Positions 9,773 through 17,942 of a stretch of 64,000 bases of DNA are shown here, piece by piece. Position numbers and translations under genes: made by a program. Location: assembly GCA_031292035.1 (NCBI GenBank), contig JARLHX010000423.1, positions 184,357 to 248,356 of the forward strand, written 5' to 3'. Positions within the stretch are counted from its first letter, which is position 1; each line of letters opens with the position of its first letter. The DNA is from Negativicutes bacterium. GTDB taxonomy: Bacteria > Bacillota_C > Negativicutes > Sporomusales_B > JARLHX01. The notes under the pieces were generated by a model. That model did not search any database. It was given only the letters and a program-made list of their open reading frames with translations, and was not told the DNA's origin.

Positions 9773-9793
9773 CAAAATTGTTGAACAATTTTG
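9773..9793. promoter_or_regulatory. 21-bp palindrome, candidate GntR operator in the leader
   Basis: CAAAATTGT (9773-9781) and ACAATTTTG (9785-9793) are perfect inverted repeats around a TGA centre. It contains the ATTGT-N3-ACAAT core also seen before gntR. It sits just downstream of the promoter, a position suited to repression. Confidence 0.6.
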
Positions 9794-9828
9794 CTGACAA
9801 AATTAGGTGGAACAGAGGGGGAGAAAAC

Positions 9829-10560
9829 ATGATTGACAATAATGTAAATGTTCTTGTTGTAAGCGCTCATGCAGCCGATTTCGTCTGGCGGGCGGGGGGG
9901 ACCATCGCCAAGTATATTAAACACGGCGCCAATGTTTCTTTGGTTATCTTAAGTCACGGCGTCCGGGGGGAGTCCAACGATCTTTGGAAGGCCGAGGGGC
10001 AAACAGCCGATGGTGTGAAGAAATTTCGCCACGGGGAAGTCGAGGAAGCATTGAAACATCTCGGCATTCAGAATGTGGAGTTCTGGAATCTTGAAGACTA
10101 TAAAATCGTATTTACGGCCGAGCATATGGAGCGCATGGTTCGTAAGATCAGGGAAGTTAAACCACATCATATCTTGACCCACGGACCCAAAGACGCCTTT
10201 AACCCAGATCATGAGAATGTATCGAGATTTGTGTGGGAGGCAAGTGTCCTGTCAATATCAAGCGGTGTTAAGACAGAAGGCTATCCGACTGCTAAGCAAG
10301 CCCGCATATTCGGCTTCGAACCCCATCAAACCGAGGTTTCCGACTTTAAACCCGAGGTTATCATTGATATTACCGATGCTTATCCGCAGAAGGAAGCTGC
10401 CATGAAGTGCTTTAAGGCCCAGAAACATTTGATCGAGTACTATATGGACCGGGCCAAGATGAGAGGAAATCATGCCCGCCGGTGTTCGGGTAACAGCCAA
10501 TATCAGTACGCCGAGGCGTTTAGCCGGTTCTATCCTTATGTCGGCGGTGAACTGGTGTAG
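9829..10560 (+). CDS. PIG-L-superfamily hydrolase, 4-oxalomesaconate hydratase (GalB)-like
   Basis: A 243-residue protein from ATG 9829, chosen because GAGGGGGAG lies 6 nt upstream; a longer in-frame start at 9778 falls inside the operator. The N-terminal motif reads SAHAADFVWRAGG where classical PIG-L deacetylases have AHPDD; the SAHSADFVWRAGG form is, from memory, typical of GalB, a zinc-dependent 4-oxalomesaconate hydratase of gallate breakdown. The later PDHENV (second zinc site), FEPHQ, and the C-terminal HLIEYY and AEAFSRFYPYVG stretches also fit that branch. It precedes a DASS carboxylate transporter by 62 nt and follows a GntR gene, so a di- or tricarboxylate substrate is likely. The true substrate in this anaerobe is uncertain; a related enol or keto acid hydratase is equally possible. 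Confidence 0.68.
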   Translation: MIDNNVNVLVVSAHAADFVWRAGGTIAKYIKHGANVSLVILSHGVRGESNDLWKAEGQTADGVKKFRHGEVEEALKHLGIQNVEFWNLEDYKIVFTAEHMERMVRKIREVKPHHILTHGPKDAFNPDHENVSRFVWEASVLSISSGVKTEGYPTAKQARIFGFEPHQTEVSDFKPEVIIDITDAYPQKEAAMKCFKAQKHLIEYYMDRAKMRGNHARRCSGNSQYQYAEAFSRFYPYVGGELV

Positions 10561-10622
10561 CTTTATTGTCCTGCTCGGAACAGACTGTTCGATTTCGCAC
10601 GAAATGACTTAGGAGGATCAAC

Positions 10623-12050
10623 ATGGACAAAGCGCAAAAGCCGGCGACACCATACTGGAAGAATAAAAAAGTTATTGGAGGAATCCTCGGTATCGTTATA
10701 GCCCTTGCTATTGCCTTCCAGACGCCGCCCCAAGGTTTATCGGCAGCAGGGCTGAAGGCTGTGGCAATTTTGTGCTGGGCGGTAACATACTGGGTATTTG
10801 ATGTGTTTCCGGACTATATCGTCGGCATGACGATGAGCATTCTATTTGTAGTGTGTAAAGTTGTGCCGATGAATGTGGCGTTTGCCACCTTTTCCACCGA
10901 CACGTGGTGGATATTGGTGTCAGCTATCGGCTTGGGAGCAGCTGCAACCAAGACCGGTCTTTTAACCCGGATCTCTCTTGTGGTTTTAAAAATATTCCCG
11001 GCAACCTTCAAAGGGCAGGTTCTGGCTTTGATCGGCTGCGGTACACTTTTCGGTACTCTCATCCCCAGCACCACTGCCAAGATGGCGATTATGGCTCCGT
11101 TGGGGCTTTCGATCAGCGAAGCGCTGGGGTTCCAGAAAAAAAGTCCGGGCGCGACCGGACTGTTCGCTGCCGTAGGTACAGGCTTTAATCTGAGTTCGCC
11201 GATTTTTCAGAGTTCGTCATTTCTGGCCTATGTTTTGATTGCGATGCTGCCACAGGCGATGCAGGCGCAATTTACCTGGACGTACTGGTTTTTGTGTGCT
11301 GCCACCTGGGGTGTTGTCATGCTGACCGGATGCATCCTTGCCATATTTTATCTTTATAAGCCGGAAGAAGATGTGAAACTGCCTCCTGATTTTATTGAGA
11401 ATAAAATCAAGGAACTAGGCGCCTTTACCCGGGATCAGAAAATCACGTTAGCGGTGTCGGTGGGCGCGCTGCTGCTCTGGATGACCCAGCCGATCCATAA
11501 TGTTCAGGCGTCCATCGTGGCCCTGAGCGGTCTTTGCATCCTTCTTGCCTGCAATATTTACGACCGGGCCGATTTTCGAAAACTGATCCTGTGGGATGCG
11601 ATTATTTTTCTTGGTACGGTCATTAGTTTAGGGGCGGTTTTCTCCAATCTGAAGATCGATTTGTGGATCGGGTCTTTGGTTGGACCTGTGCTGGCTCCTT
11701 TTGCTTCCAACATCTATCTGTATGTCATCATGCTGTCTGTTTTGGTCTATTTGCTGCGCTTTGTTATTGTTTCGATTAGTGCCAGTGTTTCGGTGCTGGC
11801 TCTGGTGTTTACCCCGATTGCGGTTGCCCAGGGAATTCATCCTTTTGTTGCAGCCTTCACGGTTTATTGCGCCAGCAACATCTGGAACGTGTTCTACCAG
11901 GCCCTTGTATGGCTGATGGCCTACTATGCCACCGGCGGCGATATGGTCGAGTTTAGTGAAATCCGCAAGTTCTCTATAGCCTATATGTTCATCTCGATTC
12001 TGGGGCTGGTGGTCAGCATACCTGTTTGGCGCTTCATGGGACTTTTGTAG
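10623..12050 (+). CDS. DASS-family (SLC13-like) carboxylate:cation symporter
   Basis: A 475-residue inner-membrane protein with about 12-14 hydrophobic segments. The motif GTLIPSTTAKMAIMAPL near residues 142-158 matches the substrate and Na+ site (SNT-like) of divalent-anion symporters. The second half repeats this with VSISASVSVLALVFTP. A hydrophilic loop at about 258-280 separates the halves. AGGAGG lies 7 nt before the ATG. The neighbouring GalB-like enzyme suggests it imports a di- or tricarboxylate that the enzyme processes. Substrate is inferred from family and context only. Confidence 0.85.
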   Translation: MDKAQKPATPYWKNKKVIGGILGIVIALAIAFQTPPQGLSAAGLKAVAILCWAVTYWVFDVFPDYIVGMTMSILFVVCKVVPMNVAFATFSTDTWWILVSAIGLGAAATKTGLLTRISLVVLKIFPATFKGQVLALIGCGTLFGTLIPSTTAKMAIMAPLGLSISEALGFQKKSPGATGLFAAVGTGFNLSSPIFQSSSFLAYVLIAMLPQAMQAQFTWTYWFLCAATWGVVMLTGCILAIFYLYKPEEDVKLPPDFIENKIKELGAFTRDQKITLAVSVGALLLWMTQPIHNVQASIVALSGLCILLACNIYDRADFRKLILWDAIIFLGTVISLGAVFSNLKIDLWIGSLVGPVLAPFASNIYLYVIMLSVLVYLLRFVIVSISASVSVLALVFTPIAVAQGIHPFVAAFTVYCASNIWNVFYQALVWLMAYYATGGDMVEFSEIRKFSIAYMFISILGLVVSIPVWRFMGLL

Positions 12051-12143
12051 CCAGGTCTGGGCTATCTTCATCCGATGCCTGAGTAATTTGATTTGGAGGG
12101 ATAAAATAAGGGAGGGGTTTTTATCACTCTAAAATTTATTAAG

Positions 12144-12941
12144 GTGTTATTCATTTTGGTACTGGTGGTGTATTTGATGTCTTTTGCTGCTTATGCTCAA
12201 ATACCGTCTGAGGTGCCGAGCCAAATTGGTGCAAGTGCCGTTGAAATCAAAGTGATGTGCTCGGGAGGATTTTATTCTGCGCTGGCGGAACTTGCCCCGA
12301 TTTATGAGCGAAAAACGGGAAATAAAATTGTATTAATAGCAGGGGCGTCAATGGGTTCTTTGCCAACAGCGATTCCGACTCGACTCAAGCGCGGCGAGGA
12401 AGCGGATGTTGTGATCATGGCAGAATCTGAACTTGATAAATTGATTGATGACAGACTGGTAGTTCCGGGCAGTCGAGTTAATCTTGTTTTATCAAAAATA
12501 GGAATGGTTGTTTGCGCTGGTGCTGCAAAACCTGATATTGGCACTACCGATGCTTTTATACATACCTTGCTTGCGGCAAAATCGATCGGTTATTCTGCCA
12601 GTGCAAGTGGAACCTATCTTTCGGAACAGCTTTTCCCCAGGCTAAGTATCTGGGAAAAAATAAAAGATAAGTCGAAATTGATTGTAAAAGATCGTGTCGC
12701 CACCTGGGTTGCTAATGGGGATGTGGAGATTGGATTTCAACAGGTAAGCGAGTTGCTGTCAATCTCGGGGGTTGATTTTGTCGGTGCCTTGCCTGAAGAA
12801 TTGCAGCAGGTCACCGTATTTTCTTCAGGGATTGCTGCAGGATCGCAGCAGGTAGCGGAAGGCGAAAACCTGGTTCGATTTCTCCGCTCTTCTGAGGCTG
12901 GTCCGATCATCATAAAAAAAGGCTTGGAGCCTGTGCAGTAA
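12144..12941 (+). CDS. Exported ModA-like substrate-binding protein
   Basis: A periplasmic-binding-protein-II fold of the molybdate-binding ModA type: EIKVMCSGGFYSALAEL at the start of the mature part, then YERKTGNKI, the GASMGSL loop, ADVVIMAE and a late GYSASASGTYLSEQ region. Annotated here from GTG 12144 (265 aa), but the likely true start is earlier. A strong GGAGGGG (12111-12117) stands 5 nt before an in-frame ATC (12123), which would give the basic signal-peptide start MTLKFIKVL; the GTG start loses both lysines. No ABC permease or ATPase is next to it. Orphan ModA-like proteins may bind organic anions rather than molybdate, which would suit this cluster, but that is inference. It lies 93 nt after the DASS gene. 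Confidence 0.72.
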   Translation: MLFILVLVVYLMSFAAYAQIPSEVPSQIGASAVEIKVMCSGGFYSALAELAPIYERKTGNKIVLIAGASMGSLPTAIPTRLKRGEEADVVIMAESELDKLIDDRLVVPGSRVNLVLSKIGMVVCAGAAKPDIGTTDAFIHTLLAAKSIGYSASASGTYLSEQLFPRLSIWEKIKDKSKLIVKDRVATWVANGDVEIGFQQVSELLSISGVDFVGALPEELQQVTVFSSGIAAGSQQVAEGENLVRFLRSSEAGPIIIKKGLEPVQ

Positions 12942-12995
12942 AGATAACGCTGGACTTCTCATTACCCGAGTGCTGACCACCCGCCTAAGGAAAAT

Positions 12996-13024
12996 TTGTA
13001 TTTTATCGTTAAAAATGCTACAAT
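12996..13024 (+). promoter_or_regulatory. Promoter upstream of the 213-aa membrane protein gene
   Basis: TTGTAT (12996-13001), 17-nt spacer, TACAAT (13019-13024). The predicted transcript would carry a leader of about 190 nt before ATG 13219, containing the micro-ORF at 13062 and a strong hairpin at 13155. Confidence 0.55.
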
Positions 13025-13061
13025 ACGAGCCAGATAGCAAGCTAGCTTTTTCGCGGGGCTG

Positions 13062-13154
13062 TTGTACATTGTTAACGATATTACCGTTATTAATTTCATG
13101 GGTGGCATGATGTATTTGCTTCTCTATTGTGGGACAATCGAAATAGTACTTTGA
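13062..13154 (+). other. Possible leader micro-ORF with the VINFMGG peptide
   Basis: An open frame running from TTG 13062 to TGA 13152-13154 contains ITVINFMGGMM, closely matching IQVVNFMGGVM encoded at 8642-8674. The start codon and ribosome-binding site are weak, so translation is unproven; the open frame itself begins further upstream after a TAG at 13035. It sits in the leader of the 213-aa membrane protein gene. Confidence 0.28.
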
Positions 13155-13182
13155 TTTGGGGCGGCCGGTTGGTCGCCCCAAA
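13155..13182. other. Strong hairpin without T-run in leader
   Basis: TTTGGGGCG (13155-13163) pairs perfectly with CGCCCCAAA (13174-13182) across a 10-nt loop. No T-run follows, so it is not a standard terminator; it ends 26 nt before the ribosome-binding site of the next gene and might be a regulatory or processing element. Confidence 0.55.
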
Positions 13183-13218
13183 TATTACTGTCCAGCATCC
13201 TTTATCCGGAGGTTGAAG

Positions 13219-13860
13219 ATGGAAAAATTTACTGTGCAGAAAAAAAGTCGCATACCGCCTTGTGTGCTTACCGGGAAGTTGTATGCAGAACTGTGGCGCA
13301 TTCTGGGCCAGGAGGGTGAATATATCTGGCAGGCGCTGGTCGGCACCGGCCAGGACCTGTTGGGTAAACAGGAGCCCCGTCCGCAGGAAATCGTTATTGA
13401 GCGCGAAGCGCTGGGGGAACTCTTGGCTACCTTGCCTCGCATCGACAACCTGCAGATTACCGCCGAATTCGCGGACAGGGGTACGGTTTCGCTCAGCTTT
13501 CGTAACTACAGCCCGCCCGGGGGGACACTGATTGTCGCCGGTAATGATCCGGCCTGGGTGGCATCGCTTCACCGGGCGCTGGCGACATTATTTAAAGCCA
13601 GTAGCGAACCTGGGTTGAACAGGCTTTACAGCCGTTGGGGCTTCGGGGTCATTCAGACGGTGCTGCCGCTGTCCCTTTCCTTTATCTTTGTTATGCTGAT
13701 GGCGGGATTGATCATTCCCAGCTCGATTCGTCAAAGCGAATTTATCTGGTGGGTTTCCGCTGCGACGATGGTGGCCACGTTGTGGGTGGCCGCCAAAATA
13801 TCTGATCGACTGATTTGCTATTTTCTCCAAAAATATCCTTATATCCGCTGGCTTTCATAA
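13219..13860 (+). CDS. Unrecognised membrane protein with two C-terminal helices
   Basis: A 213-residue protein from ATG 13219, preceded by GGAGG 6 nt upstream; an in-frame ATG 13156 lies inside the hairpin and lacks a site. Residues 1-130 are soluble and mixed alpha/beta (EIVIEREALGELLATLP, then a strand-rich part TVSLSFRNYSPPGG). Residues about 155-178 and 184-205 are two hydrophobic helices, followed by a short basic end. I do not recognise the family. It is 53 nt before a PdaB-like gene on the same strand, so a cell-envelope or sporulation link is possible but unproven. Confidence 0.7.
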   Translation: MEKFTVQKKSRIPPCVLTGKLYAELWRILGQEGEYIWQALVGTGQDLLGKQEPRPQEIVIEREALGELLATLPRIDNLQITAEFADRGTVSLSFRNYSPPGGTLIVAGNDPAWVASLHRALATLFKASSEPGLNRLYSRWGFGVIQTVLPLSLSFIFVMLMAGLIIPSSIRQSEFIWWVSAATMVATLWVAAKISDRLICYFLQKYPYIRWLS

Positions 13861-13913
13861 ATGGTTCCCTCCCCGCATACATACTAATGATGTTGCGGAA
13901 GGAGGGAATACTA

Positions 13914-14654
13914 ATGATTATCAGCCTGCGGCGACTGATAGACCGCCGGCACTTTTTTTACAGCATTGTCGGTCTGCTGGCTATCGGCACTCTATACGTC
14001 CAGGTGGCCGATCTTGTCAGCACCGGGCCGATCGCCATCGCCGGCACCCGCACCGATCAAAAGGTGGTGGCGCTGACTTTTGATCATTCCTGGGGCAATA
14101 AGTTTACGCCGTCGATTCTCGATACGTTGCAGCAAAATCATCTCAAGGTGACCTTTTTCATCATGGGTCCGTGGGCGCAAAAATATCCCGAAGTGGCAAA
14201 GCGGATGGTGGCTGACGGCCATGAGATCGCCAGCCACGGCTATCGACACGAAAACTATGGCGACATGTCGGCCGACTGGGTCCGGGAGGATATTCAAAAA
14301 GCCCATGGCCTGATCAAGGATGTTACCGGCGTCGAGGCCACCCTCATCCGGCCGCCCAATGGCCACTACAGCCAAAAATCGCTGCAGGTGACTGACGAAC
14401 TGGGCTATAAAACCATCATCTGGAATGTCGACTCCCTCGACTGGAAGAACCCCGGACGGGATGTCATTATTGACAGGGTGATGAAACGCATTAAGCCAGG
14501 GGCGATTATCCTGCTCCACGCCAGCGATACCCCGGTGCAGACCGCCGAGGCCCTGCCTGTCCTTCTGGACAGGATCAAGGCCGAGGGCTATCAGGTTGTA
14601 ACGGTGGGAGAGCTACTGACCAAATACAGTGAGCGGGGGATTCAGCGCCACTAG
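13914..14654 (+). CDS. pdaB: Polysaccharide deacetylase, PdaB-like (carbohydrate esterase 4)
   Basis: A 246-residue protein from ATG 13914 (AAGGAGGG 7 nt upstream). Residues about 12-32 form a membrane anchor or signal sequence. The NodB domain carries VALTFDHSWGN (motif 1, with His in place of the usual second Asp, as in sporulation PdaB proteins), SHGYRHENY (motif 2, metal-binding His pair), RPPNGHYS (motif 3), WNVDSLDWKNPG and LLHASD. The wording of these motifs is that of PdaB, which in Bacillus is needed to maintain spores after late sporulation. This supports a spore-forming host. It ends just before a strong terminator. Confidence 0.82.
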   Translation: MIISLRRLIDRRHFFYSIVGLLAIGTLYVQVADLVSTGPIAIAGTRTDQKVVALTFDHSWGNKFTPSILDTLQQNHLKVTFFIMGPWAQKYPEVAKRMVADGHEIASHGYRHENYGDMSADWVREDIQKAHGLIKDVTGVEATLIRPPNGHYSQKSLQVTDELGYKTIIWNVDSLDWKNPGRDVIIDRVMKRIKPGAIILLHASDTPVQTAEALPVLLDRIKAEGYQVVTVGELLTKYSERGIQRH

Positions 14655-14681
14655 CAGCTAAGCCGGGCAGAATTTGGGATT

Positions 14682-14723
14682 CCTGGGCTGTTCGCCGGTG
14701 TGAGAACAGCCCAGGAGTGTTTT
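14682..14723 (+). terminator. Intrinsic terminator after pdaB-like gene
   Basis: CCTGGGCTGTTC (14682-14693) pairs with GAACAGCCCAGG (14704-14715), followed by GTGTTTTT. A 12-bp perfect stem. Confidence 0.9.
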
Positions 14724-14808
14724 TGGCGACAACGAATTTATTATGTACGGCGCTGTCCGCAGGAAATTCCAAATTGAGGGCGAATTAGACACAGCTATAC
14801 AGAAAATC

Positions 14809-14907
14809 TTGTCAGGCGACATTGCAAAACTGGCCTGGCGAGTGAACTTGTTAAAAGATGGCCACAAATGATAATATAATGAAGTACAAGCTTATACGGC
14901 CTGACAA
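14809..14907. repeat. Separated inverted repeat flanking the guaA promoter region
   Basis: TTGTCAGGC (14809-14817) and GCCTGACAA (14899-14907) are perfect 9-bp inverted repeats 81 nt apart. A possible promoter TTGTTA (14849-14854) with TAATAT lies between them. The second arm is just before the guaA ribosome-binding site. No purine riboswitch was seen here. Confidence 0.4.
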
Positions 14908-14924
14908 AAGGAGGCAGATTACAT

Positions 14925-16466
14925 ATGATAAGTAAAAAACACGAAATGGTGCTGGTCATGGATTTCGGCGGCCAGTACAGTCAGCTGATCGCCCGGCGCA
15001 TTCGCGAATGCGGGGTTTATTGTGAGATTATGCCGTTTAGTACACCTCTCGCCAAAATTAAGGAGCTGGCCCCTAAGGGCATTGTTTTTTCCGGCGGCCC
15101 TTCCAGCGTGTATCAAACCGGCGCCCCTCACTGCGACTCCGGCATCTTCTCGATCGGCATCCCGATCCTGGGCATATGCTACGGCATGCAGCTCAGCGCT
15201 CATTTGCTCGGCGGCAACGTTGCCCACGCTTCTTCCCGGGAATATGGCAATACCCGTCTGTTTATCGACAGACATGAGGATATCTTCAGTGAAATTGTCT
15301 CCGAAACCCAGGTCTGGATGAGTCATGGCGACTATATCGCCGCACCGCCTGACGGATTTGTGGTGACCGCCCACAGTAACAGCTCGCCGGTGGCGGCGAT
15401 GGCTGATGAGGCAAAACAGATTTATGGCGTCCAGTTTCATCCCGAGGTGGTCCATACACCAGAGGGCATGAAGATGCTGCGCAATTTCCTTTTTAATATC
15501 TGCAAGTGTCGGGGCGACTGGGACATGGGTTCCTTTGTCGACCAGGCCGTGGCTGCCATTCGCCAGCAGGTGGGCGATAAAAGGGTGCTCTGCGGTCTGA
15601 GCGGCGGCATCGATTCCTCGGTGGCCGCAGTACTGGTCCACCGGGCGGTGGGCGATCAACTGACCTGCGTTTTTGTCAACCACGGTTTTTTGCGCAAAGG
15701 CGAGCCCGAGCAGGTGGTCCAGACCTTCCGCGACGGCTTCCATATGAATCTGGTCTATGCCGATGTTGTGGACCGCTTTATGGTTCGCATGGACGGCGTA
15801 ACCGACCCGGAGACCAAACGCAAGATCATCGGTGAGGAATTTATCCGGGTATTTGAAACCGAGGCCGCCAAACTGGGGGATATCGAGTTTTTGGTCCAGG
15901 GGACCCTCTATCCGGATGTGATTGAGAGCGGTACCGCGACAGCAGCGGTAATCAAGAGTCATCACAACGTCGGCGGGTTGCCGGAAGACATGACCTTCAA
16001 ACTGGTGGAGCCCCTGCGTGACCTTTTCAAAGACGAAGTGCGGGCCCTCGCCCGGGAACTCAACTTGCCGGAAGAGATTGTCTGGCGTCAGCCTTTCCCC
16101 GGACCGGGACTGGCCATCCGGATTATCGGCGAGGTGACGGAAGAACGGCTGGAAATCCTGCGGGAGGCAGATGCCATCGTTCATCAGGAAATCCAGATCG
16201 CCGGGCTCTACCGCAAAGTCTGGCAATCGTTTGCCGTTCTGCCGGCGATGAAGAGTGTCGGCGTCATGGGGGACGAGCGTACCTATGCCTATACCGTCGG
16301 CCTCCGCGTGGTGTCCAGCGAGGACGGCATGACCGCCGACTGGGTCAGACTGCCCTGGGAGGTCCTTGAAGTCATCTCCCGGCGAATCGTCAACGAAGTC
16401 AAAGGTGTCAATCGCGTAGTTTACGACATCACCTCCAAACCGCCCAGCACGATTGAATGGGAATAA
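14925..16466 (+). CDS. guaA: GMP synthase (glutamine-hydrolysing)
   Basis: A 513-residue enzyme that turns XMP, ATP and glutamine into GMP. Residues about 5-195 are the class I glutamine amidotransferase domain with GICYGMQ (catalytic Cys85), FHPEV and a following Glu. The ATP-pyrophosphatase domain starts with the P-loop GLSGGIDSS near residue 225. The C-terminal dimerisation domain ends in the canonical KPPSTIEWE. Full length. AAAGGAGG precedes the ATG. It is monocistronic (terminators on both sides) and lies about 5 kb before the pur cluster. Confidence 0.98.
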   Translation: MISKKHEMVLVMDFGGQYSQLIARRIRECGVYCEIMPFSTPLAKIKELAPKGIVFSGGPSSVYQTGAPHCDSGIFSIGIPILGICYGMQLSAHLLGGNVAHASSREYGNTRLFIDRHEDIFSEIVSETQVWMSHGDYIAAPPDGFVVTAHSNSSPVAAMADEAKQIYGVQFHPEVVHTPEGMKMLRNFLFNICKCRGDWDMGSFVDQAVAAIRQQVGDKRVLCGLSGGIDSSVAAVLVHRAVGDQLTCVFVNHGFLRKGEPEQVVQTFRDGFHMNLVYADVVDRFMVRMDGVTDPETKRKIIGEEFIRVFETEAAKLGDIEFLVQGTLYPDVIESGTATAAVIKSHHNVGGLPEDMTFKLVEPLRDLFKDEVRALARELNLPEEIVWRQPFPGPGLAIRIIGEVTEERLEILREADAIVHQEIQIAGLYRKVWQSFAVLPAMKSVGVMGDERTYAYTVGLRVVSSEDGMTADWVRLPWEVLEVISRRIVNEVKGVNRVVYDITSKPPSTIEWE

Positions 16467-16470
16467 ACAT

Positions 16471-16501
16471 AAAAACCAGCTGCGCTGCGGCTGGTTTTTT
16501 T
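16471..16501 (+). terminator. Intrinsic terminator after guaA
   Basis: AAACCAGC and GCTGGTTT arms around a GC-rich loop, followed by T7. Confidence 0.88.
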
Positions 16502-16572
16502 CTGAATGGTAGGGTTTTGCCAATTGTTGCCGAACCCTTATCTAGACAGGTAGACTCCGGGGGGAATGAAAA

Positions 16573-17796
16573 TTGACTGATAAACATCGAACATCGATTC
16601 GCGATAATCTGCGGCAGACATGGAAACACTGGCAGGTACTGCTGGCCGGGGGGCTGGCCCATTTTACCCATGATGGATTCGCCGACATGCTGTATGTCCT
16701 TTTTCCGCTCTGGCAGGTTCAGTTCGGACTGAGCTTCGCCGAGGTGGGTTTTTGCAAAACTCTCTGGTCGGGGTCGCTGGCCGTTTTTCAGGTGCCGGCG
16801 GGAATGCTAGCCCGGCGGGTCGGCGAGGTGCCCCTGCTGCTGGTGGGAACGGCGGTGGCCTGTGGCTCGGTTATCGCCTATGGGTGGGCGGCATCGCCAC
16901 TGGCGCTGGCCTGTCTCCTGATTATCGGCGGGATCGGTGAAAGTGTTCAGCATCCGCTGGCGTCGGCGCTGATTTCCAACGCCTATCAGGAAAAGGGCCT
17001 GCGGCGGGCGGCGCTCAGTACCTACAATTTTACCGGCGACATCGGTAAACTGTTTTTCCCGGCCGCCGCTGCGCTGCTCATCACCCAGTTTGATTGGCCG
17101 ACTGCCACCCGCGTATTGGGGGTGTTCGGTCTGGTTGTCCTGGTGGTAATTTTTGTTGTTACCAAAAAGATTGCCAGTGTCGTGGCGCCGTCTGGCGACA
17201 AGGCGGATAATTGTCAGAAAGTGGTTGGCCAGCATAACGTCAAAGACGGGGAACAGGCTTTTTGGTCGCTGGTGCTTATCGGGATAGTAGATAGCGCCAC
17301 CCGGATGGGCTTTTTGACCTTTTTCCCCTTTTTGCTGCGGGCTAAAGGGGCCGACGTGGCCATGATCGGTTTGACCTTGTCATTGATCTTCGCTGGCGGG
17401 GCCACCGGGAAATTCATCTGCGGTGTAGTGGCCACCCGTTTTGGCATTCTGCGCACCGTGATTGTGACCGAGGTGCTCACCGCGGTCTGTATCTGGGCCA
17501 TGCTGGCCCTTTCGCCCGGCGTCGCACTCTTGTTGTCGCCGCTGCTGGGGGTGGCCCTGAACGGGACGTCGTCGGTGCTGTACGGCAGCGTGCCTGAGCT
17601 GGTCAGCGAAGAGCGCCGTAACCAGGCTTTTGCGATATTCTATACAGCCGGCATCGGCTCTGGCGCTGTTTCGCCCTTTATCTACGGCTTTGTCAGCGAC
17701 GCCATCGGGGTCGAGACCACCCTCGTCGTCGTCGCGGTAGTTGTTCTCACCATCGTACCGCTGACCCTGCCGCTGCGGGGAAAACTGGTGCAATAG
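16573..17796 (+). CDS. MFS transporter
   Basis: A 407-residue protein with 12 predicted membrane helices in two halves, split by a hydrophilic loop at about 205-225. LARRVGEVPLLL near residue 80 corresponds to the loop 2-3 motif A region of the major facilitator superfamily. The start is TTG 16573, preceded by a GGGGGG stretch about 8 nt upstream. General similarity is to drug or small-molecule exporters of the fosmidomycin-resistance type, but the substrate cannot be told. It stands alone between terminators. Confidence 0.85.
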   Translation: MTDKHRTSIRDNLRQTWKHWQVLLAGGLAHFTHDGFADMLYVLFPLWQVQFGLSFAEVGFCKTLWSGSLAVFQVPAGMLARRVGEVPLLLVGTAVACGSVIAYGWAASPLALACLLIIGGIGESVQHPLASALISNAYQEKGLRRAALSTYNFTGDIGKLFFPAAAALLITQFDWPTATRVLGVFGLVVLVVIFVVTKKIASVVAPSGDKADNCQKVVGQHNVKDGEQAFWSLVLIGIVDSATRMGFLTFFPFLLRAKGADVAMIGLTLSLIFAGGATGKFICGVVATRFGILRTVIVTEVLTAVCIWAMLALSPGVALLLSPLLGVALNGTSSVLYGSVPELVSEERRNQAFAIFYTAGIGSGAVSPFIYGFVSDAIGVETTLVVVAVVVLTIVPLTLPLRGKLVQ

Positions 17797-17840
17797 ACAG
17801 GCTGCGTTATTAAATGGAACAGTTTCTTTTGAATTGACAG

Positions 17841-17887
17841 AAAAATCGAACGTTGCAATATTTTTTGAGCAAAAGGTTCGATTTTTT
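17841..17887 (+). terminator. Intrinsic terminator after the MFS gene
   Basis: AAAAATCGAAC (17841-17851) pairs with GTTCGATTTTT (17876-17886), ending in a T-run directly before the purine permease promoter. Confidence 0.8.
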
Positions 17888-17889
17888 CG

Positions 17890-17919
17890 TTGACAGTGTT
17901 TGCCGGGGGCTGGTACAAT
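17890..17919 (+). promoter_or_regulatory. Promoter of the tandem-riboswitch leader
   Basis: TTGACA (17890-17895), 18-nt spacer, TACAAT (17914-17919). The predicted start near 17926 lies just before the guanine aptamer. Confidence 0.75.
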
Positions 17920-17942
17920 AAATATGTAATAACCACATATTG

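Noticed and set aside
13155..13182. Intrinsic terminator
   Set aside because: The stem is strong but no T-run follows on either strand, so it is recorded only as a hairpin.
14919..16523. 534-codon open frame antisense to guaA
   Set aside because: It mirrors the GC-rich codon use of guaA; the plus-strand protein is an unmistakable full-length GMP synthase and the antisense product has no recognisable domain.
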